From positions 1-32,354 of the forward strand of contig JANTGS010000027.1 of assembly GCA_024762795.1 (NCBI GenBank): a stretch of 32,354 bases of DNA. The letters are read 5' to 3'. The notes beneath the pieces are model-generated. The model saw only the letters and a program-made list of their open reading frames with translations. It was not told where the DNA came from and did not search any database. Shown in pieces: positions 25,256 through 32,354 of the stretch; within the stretch, counting starts at the first letter, position 1, and each line of letters starts with the position of its first letter. A program made the translations under genes and the position numbers. This DNA is from Flavobacteriaceae bacterium (GTDB taxonomy: Bacteria; Bacteroidota; Bacteroidia; Flavobacteriales; Flavobacteriaceae).

Positions 25256-27115
25256 ATGAACCTATTTTTCATCATATTATTAATCCTTTTCTCATCAGCA
25301 ATTCTTGCTTTTATCAGTAACCGGATTGTCAGAGGATCCAGTGGAATTATAGCTTTTATAGGTATAACCGCTGCAAGTATTCTCTTCTTTACCCAGTTGA
25401 GTATCGGCAGCACCTATAGTTTCTCTTTAGGAGGTATCCAAATGCAATTTGGACTGAATAGTTTTACCTATTTATTTGCCATTATCGTTCTTGGACTTGG
25501 TGTTATGGCCTCCCTATACTCTATTCAGTACATGAAAGGAAAAGAAAGGCTGGGCTATTTCTACTTTAATTTTGTTTTAACTATCTTAGGAATGGTGGGC
25601 ATCATCTTCAGTCAGGATTTTATCACTTTCTTTATTTTCTGGGAGATCATGACCTGGTCGTCTTATCTTATTGTGATCTACAATGGATATTCTGTAAGTA
25701 AAGTAGGTATAAAATATATGATCTTTAGTGCATTGGGCGCCTACGCGATGCTTACTGCCATCGTATCGATAAAAGGGATCTACGGTTCCTTTATGATCAA
25801 GGATGCTATGGCTGCCGGAGCCTTTAATTTTACAGATCATCTCTATATTCCCATCCTGTTGTTGATCGGTTTTGCCGTTAAAGCAGCATTAATGCCTTTA
25901 CATGTTTGGGCTCCAAAAGCTTATTCTATGTCGCCCATGTCGTTTACAGCTGTCTTTTCAGGAGCTATGTCGAAAATGGGTATTCTGGGTATGGGACTCG
26001 TATTAGCAAGTATTTATTCACATGCTTCTCCGGAGGATTCTGTAAATTCACTGATCCTTAAACAGGTACTAGGCTGGCTTGGAGGTATTACAGCAGTAAT
26101 GGCCACCATTTATGCCCTGATTCAAACCGATGCCAAAAAATTACTAGCCTATTCTTCTATAGCTCAATTGGGGTATATTGTTGTAGGACTTTCTACAGGA
26201 ACACAATTAGGAGTTATGGCTGCTTTATTTCTTGCTGTGGTTCATGCCATCTTTAAAGGAACGCTATTTATGGCTGCAGGAGCTGTTGAAAAACAGGCCG
26301 GCACAACAGATATGACCAAAGTATCCGGTTTGATCAGGAAAATGCCTTTTACCTTCTTTGCATCTTTAATATCTATCATAGCTTTAGCCGGTGTACCTCC
26401 ACTGGGCGGCTTTGTAGGAAAATGGATGCTCTATGAATCTCTGATCACTGAATCAGATAGTTATTTTCTGGTAATTGTGATCTTTTTCTCCAGCACAGCG
26501 GCTTTCTTGTACAGCTACAGATTCCTTTTCGGATTATTCCTCGGTCAGGAAGAAAAAGAAACAGAACATGTCAAAGAAGCACCTTTAACTATGGTAATCC
26601 CTATGACTATTCTTGCGCTGCTTTTGATCGTTACCGGTCTGTATCCCGGTATCCTTTTTGAACCTATAGCTCACGGAATGGAATATCTGGGATATTCTAA
26701 TGTAAACTGGGATATGTCCGTATTGAACAACATCTGGGGTGAACAAACCAATATGAGTTATATCTTTACTTCAATAGGAGTTGTATTTGTGGTAGTCATT
26801 TTATTCATTTCCCTAAAAGGATATAAAGGAACAAGAAATGTGGGTACCAAAGAGATCTCAACTTCCGGTGAAATTCCACTGGAACATGAAAATCTAACCT
26901 ATCAATTGGATTATTATAAACCTTTTGAAAGAGCTGCTGCTCCGCTTTATAAACGCAGTATGAATAAGATCTGGAACGATATTGGAAATGCTTTGGAAGC
27001 TGTATTCAATTTTACACGGAGGATCTATACCGGGAACGGACAAACCTATGCTTTGTTTGTCATAATCTTCCTGGTTATCTTGCTGATTTTTAAGGACTCA
27101 CTTTTTGCTAACTAA
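25256..27115 (+). CDS. Second NuoL/MrpA-like antiporter subunit (mbxH' position)
   Basis: This 619-residue antiporter-like subunit is the second in the operon. Unlike its neighbour it has the full charged set: E130 in FFIFWEIMTW, K209 in GFAVKAALMPLHVWAPKAY, K240 in GAMSKMGILG, and the KKLLAYSSIAQLG segment. After helix 14 there is a C-terminal extension of roughly 100 residues: a soluble amphipathic stretch and a last hydrophobic helix (FVIIFLVILLIF) at the end. That resembles the lateral-helix arm of NuoL. Two antiporter-like subunits in tandem (H and H') are characteristic of Mbx/Mbs rather than Mbh, which has one. The start is ATG, 17 bases before the next gene. Confidence 0.9.
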   Translation: MNLFFIILLILFSSAILAFISNRIVRGSSGIIAFIGITAASILFFTQLSIGSTYSFSLGGIQMQFGLNSFTYLFAIIVLGLGVMASLYSIQYMKGKERLGYFYFNFVLTILGMVGIIFSQDFITFFIFWEIMTWSSYLIVIYNGYSVSKVGIKYMIFSALGAYAMLTAIVSIKGIYGSFMIKDAMAAGAFNFTDHLYIPILLLIGFAVKAALMPLHVWAPKAYSMSPMSFTAVFSGAMSKMGILGMGLVLASIYSHASPEDSVNSLILKQVLGWLGGITAVMATIYALIQTDAKKLLAYSSIAQLGYIVVGLSTGTQLGVMAALFLAVVHAIFKGTLFMAAGAVEKQAGTTDMTKVSGLIRKMPFTFFASLISIIALAGVPPLGGFVGKWMLYESLITESDSYFLVIVIFFSSTAAFLYSYRFLFGLFLGQEEKETEHVKEAPLTMVIPMTILALLLIVTGLYPGILFEPIAHGMEYLGYSNVNWDMSVLNNIWGEQTNMSYIFTSIGVVFVVVILFISLKGYKGTRNVGTKEISTSGEIPLEHENLTYQLDYYKPFERAAAPLYKRSMNKIWNDIGNALEAVFNFTRRIYTGNGQTYALFVIIFLVILLIFKDSLFAN

Positions 27116-27132
27116 AAGAATCAAATTTTAAA

Positions 27133-28077
27133 ATGGAAGATTTAGGATTAAAAATATTTGGAGCAATTTTAACAACCATCATGGCCTTTGCCGTGGGTAT
27201 GACCTATGGTGGTATTGTTAGAAAATTAACAGCAAGGGTACAGAACAGATTTGGGCCTCCTTTTTATCAGAACTTTCTTGATCTGGTAAAATTACAATCA
27301 AAAAAGACCAATATTGCTCATGGTTTTATGGGGCACACAGCTCCTGTATGGATCATCATTGCGTCAATAACAGTTTTAATGTTTATCCCTATATTAAATG
27401 GTAACCTTTGGTTTCCTAATCTTAATTTTCACGGTGACCTGATCTTTATCCTCTATATGATGGTATTCGGATCACTGGGTATGGCACTGGGTGCCGGGCA
27501 AACAGGTAACCCAAATTCCGCAATCGGGGTAACCAGAGGACTGAGCATGATGGTAGGTTATGAAATACCTTTTGTACTGGCTCTGGTAGCATTAATGGTA
27601 CAATACCATACTACTTCCATTCAGGATCTTATGCAGATACAACATGAATCGGGAACCTGGTTGATCTTCTCAAACCCTTTTGCTTTTCTTGCGGCCTTAT
27701 TTGCATCGCTGGGGATGTTTAGATATTCTCCTTTTGACATTGTAGGAGCCCCTGCCGAGCTGGCTTCCGGGCCTATGTCGGAATTTGGAGGAAAATATCT
27801 GGGAACCATGATGACAGGGGGATCTATTTTCTCCTTTATCAAACTTACCCTCTACGTGGATCTGTTCCTTGGAGGAGCCGGAAATCCTGATCATATAGGA
27901 ATATGGGCTACACTGGCAGGTATTGGTGTTTTACTTATAAAAACTTTTACTCTATATATGGTTCCTGTTTTCTATGGATGGGTAAGTCCTAGATACAGAA
28001 CCGAACAGGCAATCCGCTATTTCTGGGGATGGCCAACAGCTTTAGGAATAATAGGCCTGATATGGGCTGTTTATTAA
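27133..28077 (+). CDS. NuoH-like membrane anchor subunit (mbxM position)
   Basis: This 314-residue protein of about eight helices belongs to the NuoH/HycD/MbhM family. It connects the redox arm to the ion-pumping membrane arm. Visible are RKLTARVQNRFGPP near the N terminus (the R-x-Q-x-R-x-G-P loop of NuoH) and GVTRGLSMMVGYEIPF, matching the R-x-x-x-x-x-x-x-Y-E-I motif. A later loop GAPAELASGPMSEFGG matches the NuoH acidic loop that lies against the NuoB/NuoD subunits. It starts with ATG. Its place between the antiporter-like genes and the J/K/L genes matches the mbx order; in mbh, M follows L. Confidence 0.9.
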   Translation: MEDLGLKIFGAILTTIMAFAVGMTYGGIVRKLTARVQNRFGPPFYQNFLDLVKLQSKKTNIAHGFMGHTAPVWIIIASITVLMFIPILNGNLWFPNLNFHGDLIFILYMMVFGSLGMALGAGQTGNPNSAIGVTRGLSMMVGYEIPFVLALVALMVQYHTTSIQDLMQIQHESGTWLIFSNPFAFLAALFASLGMFRYSPFDIVGAPAELASGPMSEFGGKYLGTMMTGGSIFSFIKLTLYVDLFLGGAGNPDHIGIWATLAGIGVLLIKTFTLYMVPVFYGWVSPRYRTEQAIRYFWGWPTALGIIGLIWAVY

Positions 28078-28096
28078 AAATCTAATTAACTGGAAA

Positions 28097-28642
28097 ATGA
28101 TTAACGATAAAGATTCACAAAAAATAGTAGATTACATACAAAACTTTTCGCGTAAGCATTCCTTATTTGTAATGGCTTACGGAACAGGTTGTGGTGCGAT
28201 TGAAATACCGGCTACCATGACATCTCGATATGATGCCGAGCGATTTGGTATCCGTGGAGCTGCTACTCCGCGACAGGCTGATGTTTTACTGATCACCGGA
28301 TATCTTGCAACCAAAACCCTGAAACGTGTGATCAGAGTATACGAACAAATGCAGGAACCCAAGTATGTGATAGGATTCGGATCCTGTACCATTAACGGGG
28401 GAATGTACTACGATAGCTACAATACCATCAATGCACTGGAGCAATACATTCCGGTAGATGTTTATATCAACGGATGTATGCCAAGACCTGAATCAGTGAT
28501 CAGTGGTTTTATAAAATTACAGGAACTCATCCAGCAGGGAAAAGCAGATAATGGCAAACGATACAGAGAAAATCTGGAATGGTACCGAACCAATCAAAAG
28601 AAAATTATTAAGAACTGGAAAATGCCGGATTACAATTGGTAA
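28097..28642 (+). CDS. NuoB-like small subunit with only three cysteines (mbxJ position)
   Basis: This 181-residue protein is homologous to NuoB and to the small subunit of group 4 NiFe hydrogenases, which hold the iron-sulfur cluster next to the active site. Motifs: GTGCGAIEI (C32), GFGSCTINGGMY (C97) and VYINGCMPRPES (C127). NuoB normally has tandem cysteines at the first site; here the second is glycine, and no other cysteine exists in the protein. The cluster would therefore have three cysteine ligands and an open or non-cysteine fourth site. I recall this as a reported feature of the archaeal Mbs complex. The start is ATG. Confidence 0.9.
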   Translation: MINDKDSQKIVDYIQNFSRKHSLFVMAYGTGCGAIEIPATMTSRYDAERFGIRGAATPRQADVLLITGYLATKTLKRVIRVYEQMQEPKYVIGFGSCTINGGMYYDSYNTINALEQYIPVDVYINGCMPRPESVISGFIKLQELIQQGKADNGKRYRENLEWYRTNQKKIIKNWKMPDYNW

Positions 28643-28660
28643 TTTGTTAAAATTTGAATT

Positions 28661-29236
28661 ATGACAGATCTCATTAAAGAACAAAAGCTTCTCGAAAATG
28701 TCACAAATCCTTTTAAAATAAAAGGAAGAGTGATCAGAAACCGACGCGTGGAAGTATTTTGTGATAAAGAAACCGTATCCAGTGTTTTGCTCTATGCAAA
28801 AACTCAGCTGGGATATATTCACCTGGCTCATATGACCTGTATCGACTGGATCGATGAAAATAAATTTGAACTGGTCTATACTATTTGGTCTCCTGTAGAA
28901 AAAGTACACCTTTTTGTAAAGACTAAAATAGACCGAGAGAATCCTGAAATGGAAAATATCGATAGGATCTGGGATCAGGCAAATACTTATGAAAGAGAAA
29001 TGCGTGAAATGTTTGGTATTGAATTTCCGGGACTTAAGGGAGAACGTGATTTTGCTTTGGAAGACTGGGAAGAAATACCTCCTATGAGAAAGGATTTTGA
29101 TACACATAATTATGCACAACAGACTTATTTTAACCGTCCCGGAAGAGAAGATGCAAAAGATGTAAGGGAAACCCTTGTTGAACGAAGTGGTACAGAAGTA
29201 CCTGATTTTGCCAAAAAATATTCAAGAGAAAGATGA
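28661..29236 (+). CDS. NuoC-like 30-kDa subunit (mbxK position)
   Basis: This 191-residue soluble protein is of the NADH dehydrogenase 30-kDa/NuoC/MbhK family. The key signature is the YEREMREMFGIEFPG segment (pattern Y-E-R-E-x-x-x-M-F-G-I-x-F). It is followed by an acidic stretch and P-P-M-R-K-D-F, a lineage variant of the usual P-L-R-K-D-F end. NuoC has no cofactor and scaffolds the B/D subunits. It starts with ATG and overlaps the L gene by four bases (ATGA), so K and L are translationally coupled. Confidence 0.92.
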   Translation: MTDLIKEQKLLENVTNPFKIKGRVIRNRRVEVFCDKETVSSVLLYAKTQLGYIHLAHMTCIDWIDENKFELVYTIWSPVEKVHLFVKTKIDRENPEMENIDRIWDQANTYEREMREMFGIEFPGLKGERDFALEDWEEIPPMRKDFDTHNYAQQTYFNRPGREDAKDVRETLVERSGTEVPDFAKKYSRER

Positions 29237-30339
29237 TACGAGAAAAAGAAACCACATTATATTTAGGTCCTCAGCACCCGGGTATTACCGGTAACATGAT
29301 GGTCAAATTAAAAGTTCAGGGAGATACTGTTGTCAGTGCCACTACCCATGTGGGCTATTTACACAGAGCTTTCGAAAAACTGATCGAAAGACGTAACTGG
29401 CTTAATGCCTTTACTCTGCTATGCCGTTTTTGTGTACCCGAACCGGATCCGATGGAACTTACCTATGCCAGAGCTGTGGAAGAACTGGATAATCGCGAAG
29501 TACCCGAACGAGCTAAATATATTCGTGTAATCGTAATGGAACTTGCCCGTTTGCAGTCCTTCCTCCTATGGTATGCCGGTCAGGCCGGATCAGGCGGACT
29601 TTACACCATGGGACAATGGTCGGTGGGAGATCGTAACTATATACTCGACCTTTTCGAGGATCTTACCGGCGGTAGGATCTACCATATGTACATCTGGCCC
29701 GGAGGTGTAAGAAGAGATCTTCCGGAGGGATGGACCGATAAAGTGTTAAGAACCATGGATTATCTTGAAGGTCGTCAAAAAGATTACAATCAGCTGATGT
29801 TTGACAATACCGTATTTCAGAAGAGAGCTAAGGGGGTAGGAATTGTTCCTAAGGAGAAAGCTGTTGAATGGGGTCTTGTAGGTCCTCCGTTAAGAGGTAC
29901 CGGAATTAAATCGGACGTAAGAATTGATGAACCTTATGAGATCTATGACAAGCTCGATTTTGTTGTACCAACCTTTGAAGGTGGTGATGTTTGGGCTAGA
30001 GCAATGGTAAGACAGGAAGAGTTCAGACAATCTATAAGTATTATACGTCAGGCCATAGAGAAAATGCCAAAAGGAGATTATTACAATAAAGTACCAAATC
30101 CCATGAAATGGATCGTTCCTAAAGGCCAGGCCTGGGCTAAAACGGAAAGTGTGAGAGGAGAGATAGGTTTTTATGTGGCCAGTAATGGTACCAATAAACC
30201 CTATCGTGTACACGCCAAAGGAGCAGCTTACTCACACGGAGTAACTATACTGGAAAAGGTATTACCGGGACAAAATATTGCGGATGTTTCATTTATAATG
30301 AACTCATTAGGCGTATGTCCTCCTGAGATCGAAAGATAG
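29233..30339 (+). CDS. NuoD-like / group 4 hydrogenase-like large subunit without an intact NiFe site (mbxL position)
   Basis: This 368-residue protein is homologous to NuoD and the NiFe hydrogenase large subunit. LGPQHPG (11-17) is the family start motif, but the second histidine of the complex I quinone-site pair (H-P-S-T-H) is replaced by threonine. The only cysteines are C64 and C67 (CRFC, at the place of the first NiFe CxxC) and C362 in GVCPPEIER at the C terminus. There a hydrogenase would have D-P-C-x-x-C; the second cysteine is E365. With three of four ligands a normal NiFe centre is unlikely. No C-terminal peptide for maturation cleavage follows: the chain ends three residues after E365. 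Confidence 0.9.
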   Translation: MIREKETTLYLGPQHPGITGNMMVKLKVQGDTVVSATTHVGYLHRAFEKLIERRNWLNAFTLLCRFCVPEPDPMELTYARAVEELDNREVPERAKYIRVIVMELARLQSFLLWYAGQAGSGGLYTMGQWSVGDRNYILDLFEDLTGGRIYHMYIWPGGVRRDLPEGWTDKVLRTMDYLEGRQKDYNQLMFDNTVFQKRAKGVGIVPKEKAVEWGLVGPPLRGTGIKSDVRIDEPYEIYDKLDFVVPTFEGGDVWARAMVRQEEFRQSISIIRQAIEKMPKGDYYNKVPNPMKWIVPKGQAWAKTESVRGEIGFYVASNGTNKPYRVHAKGAAYSHGVTILEKVLPGQNIADVSFIMNSLGVCPPEIER

Positions 30340-30398
30340 ATTTTTACATTCCTGAAAAGGAAATTCAGAATAAAAATAAAATATAAAAAGCGAAGAAT

Positions 30399-32198
30399 AT
30401 GAGCTTTATTGATTTAAAAGGATTGTTGCAGCCACTTGGAGCCTTAAAACAAATAGGGAAAAAGCCGCATACCATCAGATTCCCATACGAACAGAAAGAT
30501 GCTTCTGATAATTACAGGGGATTACATTACAATGAGATTAACGATTGTATTGGTTGTGGTAACTGCTCAACTATATGTCCTAACGCTGCAATCGACATGA
30601 TCGATCTGCTTGAAGTAGAGGGAAATACAGGAGACAGCGGATTAAGGCCGAGAATTGATAACGGACGATGCTGCTGGTGTGCACTTTGTGTGGATGTTTG
30701 TCCTACAGGTTCACTCAATCTTACCAAAGATTATATCTACGTTACGGATGATCCGAACAGTTTTTTATGGATGCCGGGAGTAGATAATAAAGAGAAAGGA
30801 AAGGACCTGATCTCTTATACATCAGATACTACTACTTCACTTACTATGTATGACAGAGTACCGATGCGTGAACTGGAAGGTAAGGAAAGAGTAAAATCCT
30901 TTGCAGAAGTTGTATTGGGTTATACTGAAGATGAAGCCCGTGCCGAAGCAGAAAGATGTATCTCCTGCGGACTCTGTACAGAAGCTTGTCCGGAACATAT
31001 GCATATACCGGAATATATCAATGCCATTGCAAGAGGGGAAGATGAAGATGCCGTTAAAATTATTTACGATAACAACCCACTGCCGGAAATGTGTGGTAAG
31101 GTTTGTACAAGACGCTGTGAGGATGTCTGTGCACTTCAGGTACGTGGTGATGCTGTTGCCATCAGATGGTTAAAAAGATATGCCACTGAAACAGCACCTA
31201 CCGTTGAAGCCATTAAAGAAATAGTTAATCCTGTAATTGAAGAACCTAACGGACTTTCTGTAGGTATTATCGGCGCAGGCCCTGCCGGACTTACAGCTGG
31301 TTATTATCTCGCCTTAAGAGGCTATGATGTTACTATTTATGAAGCTCAGGCTCATGCCGGAGGTATGGTGATGTACGGAATTCCAAAATACAGATTCCCG
31401 CTTGACAGTATCGATAAACAAATCGAGTATATGGAAAGTATCGGTGTGAAGATCAATTACAATACCCGCGTAGGAAAAGATATCACTTTTGATGATATTT
31501 ATAAGAATTTTGATGCTGTATTTATTGGTATCGGTTTACAAAAACCATGGAATATCGGTATTAAGAACGAAGATGTTCCAGGTGTGATCCCTGCAATAGA
31601 ATACTTAAAAATCATCAACAGCGGTGGATCTTATGATGTAGGTAAGAAAGTAGCTGTAATTGGCGGTGGTAACGTGGCTATAGATGGCGCGAGGGTTTCT
31701 GCCCGTTTCGATGCTGAGGTAACGATACTTTACAGACGAAGAGTTGAAGATATGCCGGCAGACTGGGAAGAGATTGAAGGTGCAGAAGATGAAGGAGTAC
31801 ACATTATTCCTCAGGCCATTCCTACCCGAATTATCAAAGACGAAAAAGGCCATGTTAAAGGAATTGAATATGTCATGGCAGAAATGGTTACTCAAGAAGG
31901 CGGTGGAAGGCCCCGACCTGTAGCTATTAAGGGCAGTGAGACTATTTACGAATGCGATACCGTGATCGGTGCCATCGGACAACAGGCCGACTTTACCTGG
32001 TTACCTGAAAAATATAAAGAAAGTGTTCTTATTGAAAGAGGTAAGATTCAGGTAAATAATGACCGACAAACTGGTGATGCTAAGATCTTTGCAGGAGGTG
32101 ACGCTGTAAAATTTGGTAATGCTGATGCAATCTCAGCAATTGCTGACGGATTCAATGCCGTGAAAGGAATTGATAAACTACTTTTAAAAAAGAAATAG
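30399..32198 (+). CDS. Fusion of NuoI-like polyferredoxin (MbxN) with GltD/NfnB-type NAD(P)H oxidoreductase
   Basis: This 599-residue protein has two parts. Residues 1-115 are NuoI/MbhN-like, with two CxxCxxCxxxCP motifs (C50/53/56/60 and C91/94/97/101) for two [4Fe-4S] clusters. Residues 155-599 are the glutamate-synthase small-subunit/NfnB type. ERVKSFAEVVLGYTEDEA leads into cysteines C187/190/193/197 and C232/236/240/244 (CGKVCTRRCEDVC). The FAD motif GAGPAG (292-297) and a second Rossmann motif GGGNVA (422-427) follow. YRRR with MPA (445-454) suggests NADPH. The FAD-closing segment IFAGGDA (563-569) completes the fold. All catalytic-type motifs appear intact. Position and first domain make it the last subunit of the complex; no glutamate synthase large subunit is adjacent. 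The start is ATG, 59 bases after the L gene. Confidence 0.92.
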   Translation: MSFIDLKGLLQPLGALKQIGKKPHTIRFPYEQKDASDNYRGLHYNEINDCIGCGNCSTICPNAAIDMIDLLEVEGNTGDSGLRPRIDNGRCCWCALCVDVCPTGSLNLTKDYIYVTDDPNSFLWMPGVDNKEKGKDLISYTSDTTTSLTMYDRVPMRELEGKERVKSFAEVVLGYTEDEARAEAERCISCGLCTEACPEHMHIPEYINAIARGEDEDAVKIIYDNNPLPEMCGKVCTRRCEDVCALQVRGDAVAIRWLKRYATETAPTVEAIKEIVNPVIEEPNGLSVGIIGAGPAGLTAGYYLALRGYDVTIYEAQAHAGGMVMYGIPKYRFPLDSIDKQIEYMESIGVKINYNTRVGKDITFDDIYKNFDAVFIGIGLQKPWNIGIKNEDVPGVIPAIEYLKIINSGGSYDVGKKVAVIGGGNVAIDGARVSARFDAEVTILYRRRVEDMPADWEEIEGAEDEGVHIIPQAIPTRIIKDEKGHVKGIEYVMAEMVTQEGGGRPRPVAIKGSETIYECDTVIGAIGQQADFTWLPEKYKESVLIERGKIQVNNDRQTGDAKIFAGGDAVKFGNADAISAIADGFNAVKGIDKLLLKKK

Positions 32199-32234
32199 AA
32201 TAATTTATTATTTTAATATTAAATAAAATTATAG

Positions 32235-32274
32235 CAAAAAGAAAACATATTTTCAATTTTTTTTTTGCTTTTTG
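32235..32274 (+). terminator. Weak candidate terminator after the mbx-like operon
   Basis: CAAAAAG (32235-32241) and CTTTTTG (32268-32274) can pair with a 26-base loop that contains a ten-T tract. The stem is short and A-rich. It sits 37 bases after the last stop, in the A/T-rich non-coding end of the window. Nothing else is recognised from 32199 to 32354. Confidence 0.2.
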
Positions 32275-32354
32275 TAATACATATAAAATAGCTCTTTGTC
32301 AGAATTTTATTTTCAATTTAGGATAAAATGCAGATAGAAATTGTTATTTTAATT

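Noticed and set aside
28517-29119. 200-codon minus-strand open frame opposite the NuoB/NuoC-like genes
   Set aside because: It spans the ends of two well-supported genes, is antisense, rich in F/I/S, and shows no recognisable domain.
21209-32198. Active [NiFe] hydrogenase (Mbh/Hyc/Ech type)
   Set aside because: The L subunit has three cysteines in total and lacks the last NiFe ligand, there is no C-terminal maturation peptide, and the gene order and second antiporter subunit fit mbx rather than mbh.
21209-32198. Ordinary complex I (nuo operon)
   Set aside because: NuoE/F/G, NuoJ and NuoN are absent, Mrp-type subunits E, F, G and B are present, and the quinone-site histidine pair in the NuoD-like protein is broken.
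30399-32198. Glutamate synthase small subunit
   Set aside because: The C-terminal part is GltD-like, but a NuoI-type ferredoxin precedes it, no GltB is adjacent, and it closes a NuoB/C/D/H-like gene set.

Overview
The window reads as chromosome of a Bacteroidota member, most likely a flavobacterium-like one. The evidence is low G+C; PorX, the response regulator of the type IX secretion system; a fused LpxC-FabZ; an lpxD / lpxC-fabZ / lpxA / efp / second lpxD-like / sucD run; a lipoprotein M16 peptidase; and intergenic motifs of the Bacteroidota promoter form TAnnTTTG. No tRNA, rRNA, CRISPR array, insertion sequence or prophage was seen. No gene-free stretch exceeds 300 bases.

Layout. 1-275: non-coding, with two short hairpin repeats. 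276-3391 (minus): priA and a rhomboid protease. 3446-4348 (plus): an LpxL/HtrB-like acyltransferase. 4490-8262 (minus): a PLP-dependent class V aminotransferase and glmM, then fabG behind its own terminator. 8416-11385 (minus): a two-domain M16 zinc protease lipoprotein. 11486-18441 (minus): sucD, an lpxD paralogue, efp, lpxA, lpxC-fabZ, lpxD and an HD phosphohydrolase, which covers the first steps of lipid A synthesis plus housekeeping genes. 18552-20099 (plus): porX. 20171-20947 (minus): an MBL-fold hydrolase.

21209-32198 (plus) is the remarkable part: 13 tightly packed genes on one strand. Seven are small or antiporter-type Mrp/Mbh membrane subunits (A, B, C, D, E/F-fused, G, H). They are followed by a second antiporter-like subunit (H'), a NuoH-like subunit (M), NuoB-, NuoC- and NuoD-like subunits (J, K, L), and a NuoI-like polyferredoxin. 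Content and order match my recollection of the archaeal mbx/mbs operon (mbxABCDFGHH'MJKLN), a relative of respiratory complex I and membrane-bound hydrogenase. The last gene is a fusion: the NuoI-like domain (two [4Fe-4S] motifs) continues into a complete GltD/NfnB-type FAD/NAD(P)H oxidoreductase. The NuoD-like subunit has only three of the four cysteines needed for a NiFe site, and the NuoB-like subunit has only three cysteines for its cluster. It is therefore unlikely to be a hydrogenase or a normal quinone-reducing complex I.

Inference: the operon encodes a membrane complex that couples electron transfer between NAD(P)H and a low-potential or sulfane-type partner to Na+ or H+ translocation. 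Two readings remain open: an NADPH-linked sulfane/polysulfide reductase, or an ion-pumping ferredoxin:NADP+ oxidoreductase. I know of no biochemical description of such a complex from Bacteroidota, but I could not search.
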